In this document: positions 1 through 6,638 of the stretch, piece by piece
Layout of the letters: every line of letters starts with the position of its first letter
How positions within the stretch are numbered: the stretch's first letter is position 1
NCBI RefSeq assembly: GCF_003854965.1
Contig: NZ_RQPI01000010.1
Coordinates: 1 to 64,000 of the forward strand
DNA: 64,000 bases
Source: Paenibacillus rhizophilus
Lineage (GTDB): Bacteria > Bacillota > Bacilli > Paenibacillales > Paenibacillaceae
Direction: 5' to 3'
Made by a program: the position numbers and the translations under genes
The notes under the pieces: model-generated
What the model saw: only the letters and a program-made list of their open reading frames with translations
Database searches by the model: none
What the model was told of the DNA's origin: nothing

Positions 1-2
1 CC

Positions 3-125
3 AGAAAAGTAGAGTATAACGACAAAGAAGCTAGGTGGAGCCCGTTCGACGTATGCCGGATGTGGCGTAATGAAGATGGGAATTTATCTGCTGTTGAAGT
101 GGTTGAGGAGGTAAACCCCCAATGA
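3..125 (+). CDS. 3' end of a small phage protein (partial)
   Basis: An open frame enters from the left edge and ends at TGA 123-125, overlapping the next start in an ATGA arrangement. About 40 residues are visible, including RWSPFDVCRMWRNEDG. The tight overlap with the next gene is typical of a phage early operon. No family is recognised and the start is outside the window. Confidence 0.5.
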   Translation, partial: RKVEYNDKEARWSPFDVCRMWRNEDGNLSAVEVVEEVNPQ

Positions 126-379
126 CCAAAACACCCATAGTGAAGATGCCAAGCTACGGAAAAATGCTCAGTATAGTGTCTAAGGCAAACGATCGTACAA
201 AAGCCGAGAAAGCCCGTGCTGATGCAGCAGAGGCCCGGGAACAACGGCTGAAAGAGGCCGCGCAGTCCGCATGGATTAGCCTCGATGCATGGGATAATCG
301 ACAAGCTGCAATGAGAACACTCGAAAACGTGTTATCCACCCTTTACCCAGATACCCCAGCACCCAAGGAGGGCGAATAG
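122..379 (+). CDS. Hypothetical phage protein, 85 aa, helical
   Basis: It has an ATG start behind a strong GAGGAGG site (about 106-112) and a 4-base overlap with the preceding partial gene. Residues 22-48 are rich in Ala, Glu, Lys and Arg and probably form a charged helix or short coiled coil. No catalytic motif is visible. It sits first in a run of closely packed small genes; function is unknown. Confidence 0.6.
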   Translation: MTKTPIVKMPSYGKMLSIVSKANDRTKAEKARADAAEAREQRLKEAAQSAWISLDAWDNRQAAMRTLENVLSTLYPDTPAPKEGE

Positions 380-382
380 ATC

Positions 383-670
383 ATGAACGCATATTTTACA
401 AATCAGCAGTTGGATGAACTCAGTAAGGAATACCGAACGATGTCCACGGATGGGGAAGGCCGTAGCATTGAACCAGAGCACAACAGCATGGCTGTACGGG
501 GAGATATTACTAAACTGGTGTCTGATGTAAAACTGGCCCGTAGACAGTTCTACGCTGCTGAGAACGTGCTTGTCGCAATAATCCGTAACTACTCACACGT
601 TTTGTCTTACGGCATCACTCAGATGGCCCTGGAGGCCATAGGCAAGGGTGAGGAAGGAGATAACCAATGA
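383..670 (+). CDS. Hypothetical phage protein, 95 aa
   Basis: The ATG at 383 is preceded by AAGGAGGGCG around 364-373. The stop overlaps the start of the next gene (ATGA-type). The protein looks soluble and mostly helical, with no cysteine pairs or membrane segment. It is not recognised; the context is a small-gene accessory operon of the phage. Confidence 0.6.
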   Translation: MNAYFTNQQLDELSKEYRTMSTDGEGRSIEPEHNSMAVRGDITKLVSDVKLARRQFYAAENVLVAIIRNYSHVLSYGITQMALEAIGKGEEGDNQ

Positions 671-960
671 CACTCACAAGGGAAGAGATACTGGCGATGG
701 AGCCGGGGCGGGAATTGGACGAACTAATCTGCAACCAGATATTTGAATTAGAGATGGTCGCACATGTTCATTACTCAACGGACATATCCGCAGCATGGGA
801 AGTGTTAGAGAAGATGAAACAACGGTGGCATGACTTTAATATTGGGCGTCACAATGGCAAGTGGAGTGTCGGATGGAATTATACAGATTTTGTAGAGAAT
901 ATAAATTCAGCGCCAGAAGCTATAGGCAAAGCATCTTTATTGGCTGGACTTAACTTATAA
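667..960 (+). CDS. Phage ABA-sandwich domain protein, 97 aa
   Basis: The N-terminus (TREEILAMEPGRELDELI) matches the opening shared by many short Firmicutes phage proteins of the ABA-sandwich (BC1872-like) family, followed by the typical WEVLEKMKQRW helix and a W-rich strand. The family is common in early regions of Bacillus and Paenibacillus phages and has no settled function. The start overlaps the previous stop, with GAGGAAGGAG upstream. The family call is from memory of the pattern. Confidence 0.6.
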   Translation: MTLTREEILAMEPGRELDELICNQIFELEMVAHVHYSTDISAAWEVLEKMKQRWHDFNIGRHNGKWSVGWNYTDFVENINSAPEAIGKASLLAGLNL

Positions 961-992
961 GGGGGCAGAGACCCCAAAGGGAGAGGATACAC

Positions 993-1364
993 GTGAGAGA
1001 GATTAAGTTCCGGGCATGGGTTGTGAAGGATGAGGACGGCGATATTGTCCCATATATGGAGGATATGAACGGCGTAGAGTCATATAAAGATCCATTTGAA
1101 GAGCATCGGAAGGGAAATATCGTTCTGTTGCAATACACCGGATTAAAGGACAAGAACGGCCGGGAGATCTGTGAAGGGGATGTGGTCGGCGTAAAAGCCT
1201 ATTTAGGTCATGGATATGGACGGAAGGTAGTGTTCAGAGACGGTTGCTTCGGATTTGAAGCAGTGCCAAACGTCAGCGAAGAACTTTGTTATTTGGAAGT
1301 TTGGACGGAAGACGTTGAAGTCATCGGCAACATCTACGAGAATCCAGAACTACTAGAGGTATAA
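993..1364 (+). CDS. YopX family protein
   Basis: Residues 1-10 (MREIKFRAWV) and the central LLQYTGLKDKNGREICEGDVV are the signature of the YopX domain, found in Bacillus phage SPbeta and many other Gram-positive phages. The VIGNIYENPELL end is also typical. Length, 123 aa, is usual for the family. The start codon is the GTG at 993 behind GGGAGAGG. The biochemical role of YopX proteins is not established. It lies in the small-gene accessory operon. Confidence 0.88.
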   Translation: MREIKFRAWVVKDEDGDIVPYMEDMNGVESYKDPFEEHRKGNIVLLQYTGLKDKNGREICEGDVVGVKAYLGHGYGRKVVFRDGCFGFEAVPNVSEELCYLEVWTEDVEVIGNIYENPELLEV

Positions 1365-1378
1365 GGGGGATAAGAGGA

Positions 1379-1723
1379 ATGGACAAAGTAACAGTAATGG
1401 TGATGCGCAACAAGACGAATACAGAAAGATACCTTGCAGCAAATGCTGATGTCGGAGATTGGGACGATGAAAATCTGGACGTTACTTTGGACAATATCCA
1501 GAACGGCTACATGATTATCCGCAAAGATAAGCTTGCCCCTACAGCCGAGGACTTTGAAGAACATAAAAAATGGCATGCAGAGTTAAAACGTGTACTTACA
1601 GAGAAGTGGGGTCCAGATCCGTTTATATCGCTGGACTTTTGTGCAGTGTGCGAACACTACGAGCCAGTTAATGTTGAAATCACGCAAGAACAACTTCAGT
1701 ATGCACAAGAATTGATGGAATAG
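1379..1723 (+). CDS. Hypothetical phage protein, 114 aa
   Basis: The ATG at 1379 is preceded by a GGGGGATAAGAGG purine run. The protein is acidic, with an N-terminal beta-rich part and a C-terminal helical part; two cysteines occur close together (CAVC near residue 83) without a second pair, so a zinc site is uncertain. No family is recognised. It is spaced 14 bases after the YopX gene and 20 before a zinc-ribbon gene, so probably cotranscribed. Confidence 0.6.
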   Translation: MDKVTVMVMRNKTNTERYLAANADVGDWDDENLDVTLDNIQNGYMIIRKDKLAPTAEDFEEHKKWHAELKRVLTEKWGPDPFISLDFCAVCEHYEPVNVEITQEQLQYAQELME

Positions 1724-1743
1724 ATTAAGGGGGAGAAGAGGAT

Positions 1744-2058
1744 ATGAGTGATACCGTAGATTGCCCGTACTGCGGACACGAGAATGACATGTCTCATGCT
1801 TTAACTGATGGATTGTCGAGCAACAACACATTTGACCATGAGTGCGAAGAATGCGAGACAGAATTTGAGGTGTATGTTGAATTTGAACCTTCTTACACTT
1901 CTAGTGAAATACTATATGAACCGTGCCAAAAGTGCGGAAGTGAAGAACGGGACATTTACAAGAAAGGTAGGGTATTCCCGTTCCCCGAATCTCTCCAGCA
2001 TAAAAAGGTTTGCAAGAAATGCTATATGGAAGCAATCGCGGCTGAGTACGCCAAGTGA
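1744..2058 (+). CDS. Zinc-ribbon phage protein, 104 aa
   Basis: Four CxxC knuckles are visible: CPYC (residue 7), CEEC (about 35), CQKC (about 60) and CKKC (about 89). The spacing suggests two zinc ribbons in series. Such proteins often bind nucleic acid or help assemble complexes, but nothing here shows a target. The start has GGGGGAGAAGAGG upstream. A repeated RNA-like element begins only eight bases after the stop (2066). Confidence 0.65.
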   Translation: MSDTVDCPYCGHENDMSHALTDGLSSNNTFDHECEECETEFEVYVEFEPSYTSSEILYEPCQKCGSEERDIYKKGRVFPFPESLQHKKVCKKCYMEAIAAEYAK

Positions 2059-2065
2059 TGCATTA

Positions 2066-2124
2066 GGGCCGAAGGCCATCGAGTCAGACCGAATAATCCC
2101 AGTGATAACGGGGGACGGATAAGG
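2066..2124 (+). repeat. Repeated RNA-like element, copy 1
   Basis: Thirty bases (2076-2105) are identical to 5742-5771, and similarity continues to about 2123. The element opens with a 4-bp hairpin with a GAA loop (GGCC-GAA-GGCC, 2067-2077). In copy 2 the hairpin is GCGC-GAA-GCGC, so the stem is kept while its bases change. A CCC/GGGG pairing follows. The copy lies between a zinc-ribbon gene and the gene starting at 2171, in a position suited to a leader or an RNA processing element. The family is not identified. Confidence 0.6.
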
Positions 2125-2157
2125 GTTTATGGCTTATCTGGCTCCCCATAAAGAAAG
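2117..2157 (+). promoter_or_regulatory. Candidate switching leader: two mutually exclusive hairpins
   Basis: GATAAG (2118-2123) can pair with CTTATC (2132-2137). TTTATGG (2126-2132) can instead pair with CCATAAA (2146-2152). The two helices share bases and cannot coexist. The second stands directly before the AAAGGA ribosome site (about 2153-2158) of the gene at 2171. This is the layout of a switchable leader, but no ligand or regulator is indicated. Confidence 0.35.
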
Positions 2158-2170
2158 GAACAACAAACCT

Positions 2171-2386
2171 ATGATCAATTGGATCAAGTATGACCCGGCG
2201 AATCCGCCGACTCACGACATGGAATATCTCGTTATAGAGGAAGATGAACCGGAATCAATGATCTGCACGGCATACAAGCACCGGGACCCGGAAATATGGA
2301 TTACCTGTCATGATCATGTTGTCTTGCCGAAAGTCACTCATTACGCTCCTATCAACCTACCAGGGGAGGATACAAGCAATGAGTGA
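2171..2386 (+). CDS. DUF551-like phage protein, 71 aa
   Basis: The pattern W-I-KYDPANPP near the start and VTHYAPINLPGE at the end resembles the short DUF551-type proteins of phages, whose function is unknown. I chose ATG 2171 because AAAGAAAGG lies 7-12 bases upstream; an in-frame ATG at 2129 is possible but would put the coding region inside the hairpins of the leader. The stop overlaps the next start. Confidence 0.6.
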   Translation: MINWIKYDPANPPTHDMEYLVIEEDEPESMICTAYKHRDPEIWITCHDHVVLPKVTHYAPINLPGEDTSNE

Positions 2387-2717
2387 ACGTTTAATATCAG
2401 CAGATAAACTTCTGAAGGCAATGAAAGACAGGGTGAACGTGCTACTGCGCGACGCCGACCCGGGATATGACGTCCATCCAGTGGTCAATGCGCTTGAAAA
2501 CTACATCGAACGCATTGAATCCGGCACCTTTGACCCCACACCAGTACAGCCAGACATCAAGCCGGGGGATAAAGTGCGGCATAAAGATCACCCAGAATAC
2601 GGTGAAGGAAAAGTAAGAACGAAACGGAACGAATTAAACGAGGTGTACGTCACTTTCTACCGGACGCAAGCACATTTCGGATTAGACAAACTGGAGGTAA
2701 TCCATAATGGCGACTAA
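2379..2717 (+). CDS. Hypothetical phage protein, 112 aa
   Basis: The ATG at 2379 follows GGGGAGGA (2363-2370). The N-terminal 45 residues look helical. The C-terminal part (PGDKVRHKDHPEYGEGKV, then VYVTFYRTQAHFGLDKLEVI) has the look of a small SH3-like barrel seen in DNA- or RNA-binding proteins of the KOW/CarD type. This is a pattern impression only. The end overlaps the start of the DUF1064 nuclease gene by 11 bases. Confidence 0.6.
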   Translation: MSERLISADKLLKAMKDRVNVLLRDADPGYDVHPVVNALENYIERIESGTFDPTPVQPDIKPGDKVRHKDHPEYGEGKVRTKRNELNEVYVTFYRTQAHFGLDKLEVIHNGD

Positions 2718-3057
2718 ACCAAAGAACAAGTTTGGAGCCAGAAAGACGCAGGTCAACGGAATAACCTTCGACAGCAAGAGAGAGGCAAACCGTTATCGAG
2801 AACTTCTGCTATTACAACGTGCTGGGATCGTCAAGGATATAGAGCTGCATCCACAATACGTACTGATAGATAAATTCAAGCACAAGCGTACCGGGAAGGT
2901 GATACAACCTATCAAATACACGGCCGACTTCCTGGTTACATACGCAGACGGACACCAGGAAATAGAGGATGCCAAGGGAGCCATTACCCGGGATTACGCA
3001 CTGCGGAAAAAGCTATTCTACAACCGATACCCTGATCTTGAAATAAAGGAGGTCTGA
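2707..3057 (+). CDS. DUF1064 phage endonuclease-like protein
   Basis: The conserved blocks of DUF1064 are present in order: FDSKREANRY (about 22-31), the beta segment KYTADFLVTYADG (about 70-82), EIEDAKG (about 85-91) and YALRKKLF (about 97-104). This is the PD-(D/E)xK arrangement, with candidate catalytic residues D74, E87 and K90. The family replaces Holliday-junction resolvases in some Gram-positive phages, so a role in recombination or in resolving replication intermediates is likely. Length, 116 aa, is normal. GGAGG lies upstream. Confidence 0.8.
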   Translation: MATKPKNKFGARKTQVNGITFDSKREANRYRELLLLQRAGIVKDIELHPQYVLIDKFKHKRTGKVIQPIKYTADFLVTYADGHQEIEDAKGAITRDYALRKKLFYNRYPDLEIKEV

Positions 3058-3059
3058 CT

Positions 3060-3260
3060 ATGAAAATGTGCTGGGTTAACTTCGGCTCGTCAATGTGGCT
3101 CGTGGACGAATATGGACGGCGTAGAGGCGTTATTCTACCGTTGGACACACAAATACACTATCAGATAGAAAGATCGCTCTACGAGCCAAAAAGATCGTTT
3201 GGCGACGATGAATATAAAATTCTAGGCAGACCACCTGACCGAGAAAATAAAGGTGCGTAA
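3060..3260 (+). CDS. Hypothetical phage protein, 66 aa
   Basis: It starts two bases after the nuclease stop, with AAGGAGG upstream. It is a short protein with aromatic residues in the first third (CWVNFGSSMWLVDEYG) and a charged remainder. No recognised domain. The following 97 bases hold a promoter-like sequence, so this probably closes the first operon of the window. Confidence 0.55.
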   Translation: MKMCWVNFGSSMWLVDEYGRRRGVILPLDTQIHYQIERSLYEPKRSFGDDEYKILGRPPDRENKGA

Positions 3261-3286
3261 AATAAGCTAAAAAACTACGAAAATAG

Positions 3287-3315
3287 TACAATACATCCGT
3301 GAAATATGGTAAAAT
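3287..3315 (+). promoter_or_regulatory. Possible promoter before the 3358 gene
   Basis: TACAAT at 3287-3292 and TAAAAT at 3310-3315 are 17 bases apart, and TGG precedes the second (an extended -10 look). It lies in an AT-rich gap between two genes. The -35 match is poor, so this is tentative. Confidence 0.35.
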
Positions 3316-3357
3316 AAGAGTAATAGAATATATACGGACGAAAAGGAGACTTGACAA

Positions 3358-4470
3358 ATGGATATAACAGAGATTCAGTCGAATATCGAGAAGCTTCAGT
3401 ACGAATTGAACGTGGAAAACCAACGCGGAGCGCTCAAAAACGGCACAAAAGTGGCAAATCTTGAGCAGGAGATACATGAGTTGACGCAGCAAATCGAGGC
3501 GCAAAAGCTGCAAGAGAAAACGGCAGAGATTGAGGCCCAGCACGAGGTAAGAGTCGCGGAATCGACCAAAGAAATCGCCTATATCTTCGACAATCTGGAT
3601 TTTGGAGTGCCGACGAAAGAATTGTTCCTTAACTTCACTGAAGAAAAAGCCCAAGCGTCTTATGAATATGTGCGTTCGATGCTTGAAGCTGCGGTGGTTG
3701 AACGGGAAAAGGTATCGCTACTTAAGATCAAGGATCTGGAAGAAAAGAATGCTTCTCTTGAATCGGAAAATGCAAAGATTCAGGAAAAATACGATGCGTC
3801 CGCGCAGGAAAACGGTCGTTTGTCGCTTGAACTGAGCGCAGCAAAACTGCAAATTACCGATGTGGAAAGCAAACGGGATGCAGCGGCAACGGCATTGGAA
3901 GATGCAAACAAACAACTGGAACAGGCTAAAAGCTGGAATGATGACCTGCAAAAGCAAATCGCTGTTGGTGCATCGGCTGCGGCGAATGTTATTGAGGTGA
4001 AAGACGCAAAAGAACGATTCTTTGAAGAACGTCGTAAGGAAGAAGAGTCTAAACCTGTTATCTACAATGTTCGTTGGAAAGATGATGGTCACAAATCATA
4101 TCTTGCTGAGTTGGCTACAACGGATGAAACAATTGAGATTACATGGTTCGAGTTGAGTGGAGATCCTGAAAATCCATCAGACATGAAAGGGAAATACAGG
4201 GTGGTGACCGCCGAGCAGGCACCTACATTTCGAACCGAATACCTTGCCAAGCAAGCAGCAGCAGAAGCAGAACATGTGGGTGCGGATAGCAACGGGCCTG
4301 TGGCGATGGAGGAACATCCTGTAACGGTGCCGGCATTTCAAGGCGATGACAGCACAGCCGGTGGACTGGATAAAGCAGACGCTGGTACACCAGTGGCAGA
4401 TAAAACAGTTGAAGAAAGACTCCAAGCGCTTGAGTTAGCGGTATTTGGGACAAAGGTGGAGGCGGCGTAA
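3358..4470 (+). CDS. Coiled-coil phage protein, 370 aa
   Basis: Residues 1-60 and 110-200 are long stretches of heptad-like Glu, Lys, Gln and Leu, predicted coiled coil. A compact middle part (VIYNVRWKDDGHKSYLAELA, about 225-290) looks like a folded beta domain. The end is a low-complexity Ala/Gly/Asp segment closing with a short helix (EERLQALELAVFG). It starts behind AAAGGAGA with its own possible promoter. No family is recognised; a scaffold-like or regulatory role cannot be told apart. Confidence 0.6.
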   Translation: MDITEIQSNIEKLQYELNVENQRGALKNGTKVANLEQEIHELTQQIEAQKLQEKTAEIEAQHEVRVAESTKEIAYIFDNLDFGVPTKELFLNFTEEKAQASYEYVRSMLEAAVVEREKVSLLKIKDLEEKNASLESENAKIQEKYDASAQENGRLSLELSAAKLQITDVESKRDAAATALEDANKQLEQAKSWNDDLQKQIAVGASAAANVIEVKDAKERFFEERRKEEESKPVIYNVRWKDDGHKSYLAELATTDETIEITWFELSGDPENPSDMKGKYRVVTAEQAPTFRTEYLAKQAAAEAEHVGADSNGPVAMEEHPVTVPAFQGDDSTAGGLDKADAGTPVADKTVEERLQALELAVFGTKVEAA

Positions 4471-4492
4471 GCTGCCTTTTCTTCTCATGATC

Positions 4493-4705
4493 ATGAAACG
4501 AGGAGACAAAGTAAGGCGAAAAGACTCTCACTGGTTTACCGGTATTGTGGTTGACGTTGAATATCGTTTCGCAGGTTTTCGGCCAATGGTTCTTAACCGC
4601 ATTAGAATATGTGATGACATATTAGGTTGGATTTTGTGGGAGCCAGCGAGTAGGTATGAATTAATCGAGGAGGAGGGAGAACATGGACAACAACCAAGTG
4701 ACTGA
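4493..4705 (+). CDS. Hypothetical phage protein, about 70 aa (start uncertain)
   Basis: The frame is open from TTG 4445 to 4705. ATG 4493 gives a protein opening MKRGDKVRRKDSHWFTGIVV, which reads like a small SH3-type beta barrel. No good ribosome site precedes any candidate start; translation may be coupled to the upstream gene, which ends at 4470. The 3' end overlaps the late regulator gene by 23 bases. Confidence 0.45.
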   Translation: MKRGDKVRRKDSHWFTGIVVDVEYRFAGFRPMVLNRIRICDDILGWILWEPASRYELIEEEGEHGQQPSD

Positions 4706-5111
4706 GCTGCTGAAGAACTTCAGGTCGTATGAGTATGCGGCGATGATGTGTGGAGAACCTCCAGAAGTGGAAAGGCAACCGCTGATATACACGGAGCGAA
4801 TGAGAAACCTAACCACATGGGACCAGCAGCGCTACAACCGGATTGTCAAACTCATACGAGGGGCAGTAGACTACGTGTTAAACGATGACCAACGAACGGT
4901 AATCATGAGAAAGTATCTGGAACGCAATACAATGTCTCTGAAGGAGATTGCAGCTATTCTTCATAAAGATCGTACAACGGTCGGGAGATGGCATACAGAG
5001 GCGATTAATAGTCTAGCAAAAGCGCTGCATCCGATGGCGGAGGAAGAACGGGAAATAAATAACTTCGACCACATGTTTGACCGCAATTGGATATTTAAGG
5101 AGCCTGCGTGA
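4683..5111 (+). CDS. Sigma-region-4-like phage late transcription regulator (ArpU/Xpf type)
   Basis: The last third contains a clear helix-turn-helix, LKEIAAILHKDRTTVGRW (about residues 81-98), preceded by DQRTVIMRKYL, the usual layout of sigma region 4 and of ArpU/Xpf-type regulators. Such 130-150 aa proteins commonly sit just upstream of terminase genes in Gram-positive phages and turn on the late genes. The position here fits: the next protein genes include terminase. The start is an ATG behind GAGGAGGGAG. Start-stop overlap with 5108 suggests cotranscription. Confidence 0.75.
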   Translation: MDNNQVTELLKNFRSYEYAAMMCGEPPEVERQPLIYTERMRNLTTWDQQRYNRIVKLIRGAVDYVLNDDQRTVIMRKYLERNTMSLKEIAAILHKDRTTVGRWHTEAINSLAKALHPMAEEEREINNFDHMFDRNWIFKEPA

Positions 5112-5296
5112 TGAAATATAAAAAAGGAGAAACGTATACTGGTTACGAAAAAGGGTGGGTATTTGAATTTACTGTTACGGATGTAACGGAAGACGGTGTT
5201 TATTATGTAGATTTGGAAGATGGCATAGGATATGCCGAAGAGGAAGAAACTTTAGACAAATGGACGGAAGCATACAAAGATTATCTCACTTCATGA
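5108..5296 (+). CDS. Hypothetical acidic phage protein, 62 aa
   Basis: The start overlaps the previous stop (ATGATG). The protein is strongly acidic and beta-rich (VFEFTVTDVTEDGVYYVDLE). No known domain. It is the last coding gene before a 580-base stretch that is largely non-coding. Confidence 0.55.
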   Translation: MMKYKKGETYTGYEKGWVFEFTVTDVTEDGVYYVDLEDGIGYAEEEETLDKWTEAYKDYLTS

Positions 5297-5329
5297 ATGC
5301 CGCATTATTGCACACAAATGCATCACGGG

Positions 5330-5545
5330 AAATGATAAAATAATATCATAAGAAACTCGGGCATGGGCGCCGGTAGCTAAATGCGCAGTCGCCGCCCACT
5401 CGGTTTCTTGGCCGCTTCATCCCTTGAATATCTACTCCTGAACTCAGCGCTGATTGCTACGGGTCGGCGCTACCTTTTAGCAACAACCACACACCGATAA
5501 GGTGACAGACTCGCTCCTTTGACTCGGTGGTGTGGATTGCGATAT
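5330..5545 (+). ncRNA. Structured non-coding region upstream of the tRNA-like RNA
   Basis: The stretch has no credible gene but many pairings. AAGAAAC (about 5350) pairs with GTTTCTT (about 5403) around inner GGGC/GCCC pairs. AGCGC 5446-5450 pairs with GCGCT 5467-5471, while TTGCTA 5454-5459 pairs with TAGCAA 5478-5483; these interleave as an H-type pseudoknot. ACCACACACCG (about 5485) faces CGGTGGTGTGG (about 5525). With the terminator at 5695-5724 this suggests one structured transcript. Large phage RNAs next to tRNAs (GOLLD, ROOL) are possible relatives, untested. Confidence 0.4.
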
Positions 5546-5547
5546 AT

Positions 5548-5686
5548 GATGTGGTGGCGGAATAGGTAGACGCTTAGACTACAGTCCATATGGACGTCTG
5601 TAAGATTGGTCGCCTACAGAGTAGCGCGGATTGCGTACGGTGCAGGTCAAATTCAATCATGCAAGGTGCAAATCTTTGCCCACATC
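5548..5686 (+). ncRNA. tRNA-Leu-like RNA, 139 bases, aberrant
   Basis: The ends form a perfect 7-bp acceptor stem (GATGTGG 5548-5554 with CCACATC 5680-5686). Then come TG and a D-arm of tRNA-Leu type (5557-5573, GCG...CGC). TAGAC 5575-5579 pairs with GTCTG 5596-5600 exactly where the anticodon stem belongs. The loop is 16 bases, not 7, and contains the perfect palindrome GTCCATATGGAC. The variable region is about 60 bases. The T-arm (5661-5679) has a TGCAAAT loop. It cannot be a normal decoding tRNA unless processed; it may be a decayed tRNA or a tRNA mimic. Confidence 0.45.
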
Positions 5687-5694
5687 TAGCAGAT

Positions 5695-5724
5695 AGAGTA
5701 ACGGTATACGCCGTTGCTCTTTTT
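5695..5724 (+). terminator. Rho-independent terminator of the phage RNA region
   Basis: AGAGTAACGG (5695-5704) pairs over ten positions, one a wobble, with CCGTTGCTCT (5711-5720) around a 6-base loop, followed directly by a T run. It lies eight bases after the tRNA-like acceptor stem and would define the 3' end of the RNA. Confidence 0.8.
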
Positions 5725-5731
5725 GTGTTTT

Positions 5732-5788
5732 GCGCGAAGCGCCATCGAGTCAGACCGAATAATCCCAGTGAAACGGGGGCCGGATAAG
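5732..5788 (+). repeat. Repeated RNA-like element, copy 2
   Basis: This is the second copy of the element at 2066-2124. Bases 5742-5771 are identical to 2076-2105, and the flank up to GGATAAG (5782-5788) is nearly so. The opening stem is GCGC-GAA-GCGC (5732-5742) against GGCC-GAA-GGCC in copy 1. It starts eight bases after the terminator and ends directly at the ATG of a 27-residue hydrophobic ORF. Confidence 0.6.
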
Positions 5789-5872
5789 ATGGTTAGATCT
5801 GAACGTATTCTATATCTACTACTCATACTGATGTATCTCCTATATACGGGGACATTCATAGATTGGAGGTAA
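5789..5872 (+). CDS. Possible 27-aa membrane peptide
   Basis: The frame ATG 5789 to TAA 5870 encodes MVRSERILYLLLILMYLLYT followed by seven more residues, a single hydrophobic segment with a charged start. A GGGGG run lies about ten bases upstream, inside the repeat element. Its stop overlaps the GGAGG site of the next gene. Single-span peptides of this size occur as phage or type I toxins, but function is not shown and the ORF could be chance. Confidence 0.3.
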   Translation: MVRSERILYLLLILMYLLYTGTFIDWR

Positions 5873-5876
5873 CCAT

Positions 5877-6083
5877 ATGAACCTACCAGAAACTGTAGAA
5901 CTTATGAAGAAGTACGCTACATGCCCAGACTGTGGTAACAGCAACATCGGAAATGGTGAGGGAAAGCTTGAAATCACGGATGATACGTTCACCAGAGAAT
6001 GTAAATGTGGTTACAAGGCGGTTGAAACCAAGACGCATGTACATGTTCAGGGTAAAAATTACGGTAGAATCAACCAAAAGTAA
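5877..6083 (+). CDS. DUF3797-like zinc-ribbon protein, 68 aa
   Basis: The opening NLPETVELMKKYATCPDCGN and later RECKCG are typical of the short DUF3797 proteins of Bacillales phages. The two cysteine pairs (about residues 16/19 and 41/43) probably bind zinc. GGAGG with an 8-base spacer precedes ATG 5877. Function is unknown. Confidence 0.65.
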   Translation: MNLPETVELMKKYATCPDCGNSNIGNGEGKLEITDDTFTRECKCGYKAVETKTHVHVQGKNYGRINQK

Positions 6084-6164
6084 CGTATTTACGTTGTTAT
6101 ATGATCATCGAGTCTCAAAATTTACGGGTGTTATATCGTAATTAAGTGCAAAGGTGGTGAGATT

Positions 6165-6638
6165 ATGGCTAAGCAAGGACAGAAGCTAACTGACGAACTG
6201 AAAGAACAGATCAAGGCTCACCTTGTCTTAGGCGACAATAAAAACGATGTAGCAAAGAAGCTTGGCGTTTCATGGTCTACGGTGCAGAAGATTGCAAAAG
6301 AGGTAGAAAGCAACCCCGAAGAAAAAGAAAGCTTCGAGAAACTTCGTGAAGATAAAAAGCAAGAAGTGATCACTAGGATTTGGGAAGGGTTTATCAATGG
6401 TATTGAGCTAGGGAATAAGATGATCAAAGAAGCCTTAGACGGAGAACGAGAAATACCACTTAATCAGCTAAGCACATACAACGGCACGATGTACGATAAG
6501 ATGGCATTGATGAAAGGTGACCCTACAGCAAACACGAACATAAACGGGTCCATGACCTTTAAACAAGATCTTAAGAAGCTTTCACCTGAGGAGTTGAAGA
6601 ACCTTGAGAACCTCATTGGCAAGGTTGCCGACGCTTGA
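6165..6638 (+). CDS. terS: Terminase small subunit (putative)
   Basis: The gene lies directly before and overlaps the large terminase. Residues 20-45 form a helix-turn-helix (DVAKKLGVSWSTVQKIAKEV), the DNA-recognition element of many small terminase subunits. The middle is helical, and the end, FKQDLKKLSPEELKNLENLI, matches the C-terminus commonly seen in small subunits that contact the portal or large subunit. Length, 157 aa, is normal. AAGGTGGTGAG precedes the ATG. It would recognise the packaging site on phage DNA. Confidence 0.75.
   Translation: MAKQGQKLTDELKEQIKAHLVLGDNKNDVAKKLGVSWSTVQKIAKEVESNPEEKESFEKLREDKKQEVITRIWEGFINGIELGNKMIKEALDGEREIPLNQLSTYNGTMYDKMALMKGDPTANTNINGSMTFKQDLKKLSPEELKNLENLIGKVADA

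Noticed and set aside
3130..3654. 174-codon minus-strand ORF in the phage early region
   Set aside because: Leu/Phe-rich shadow of the coiled-coil gene and the upstream gene; no ribosome site.
5548..5686. Ordinary functional tRNA-Leu gene
   Set aside because: Anticodon loop of 16 bases, variable region of 60 bases and no encoded CCA; kept only as a tRNA-like RNA.
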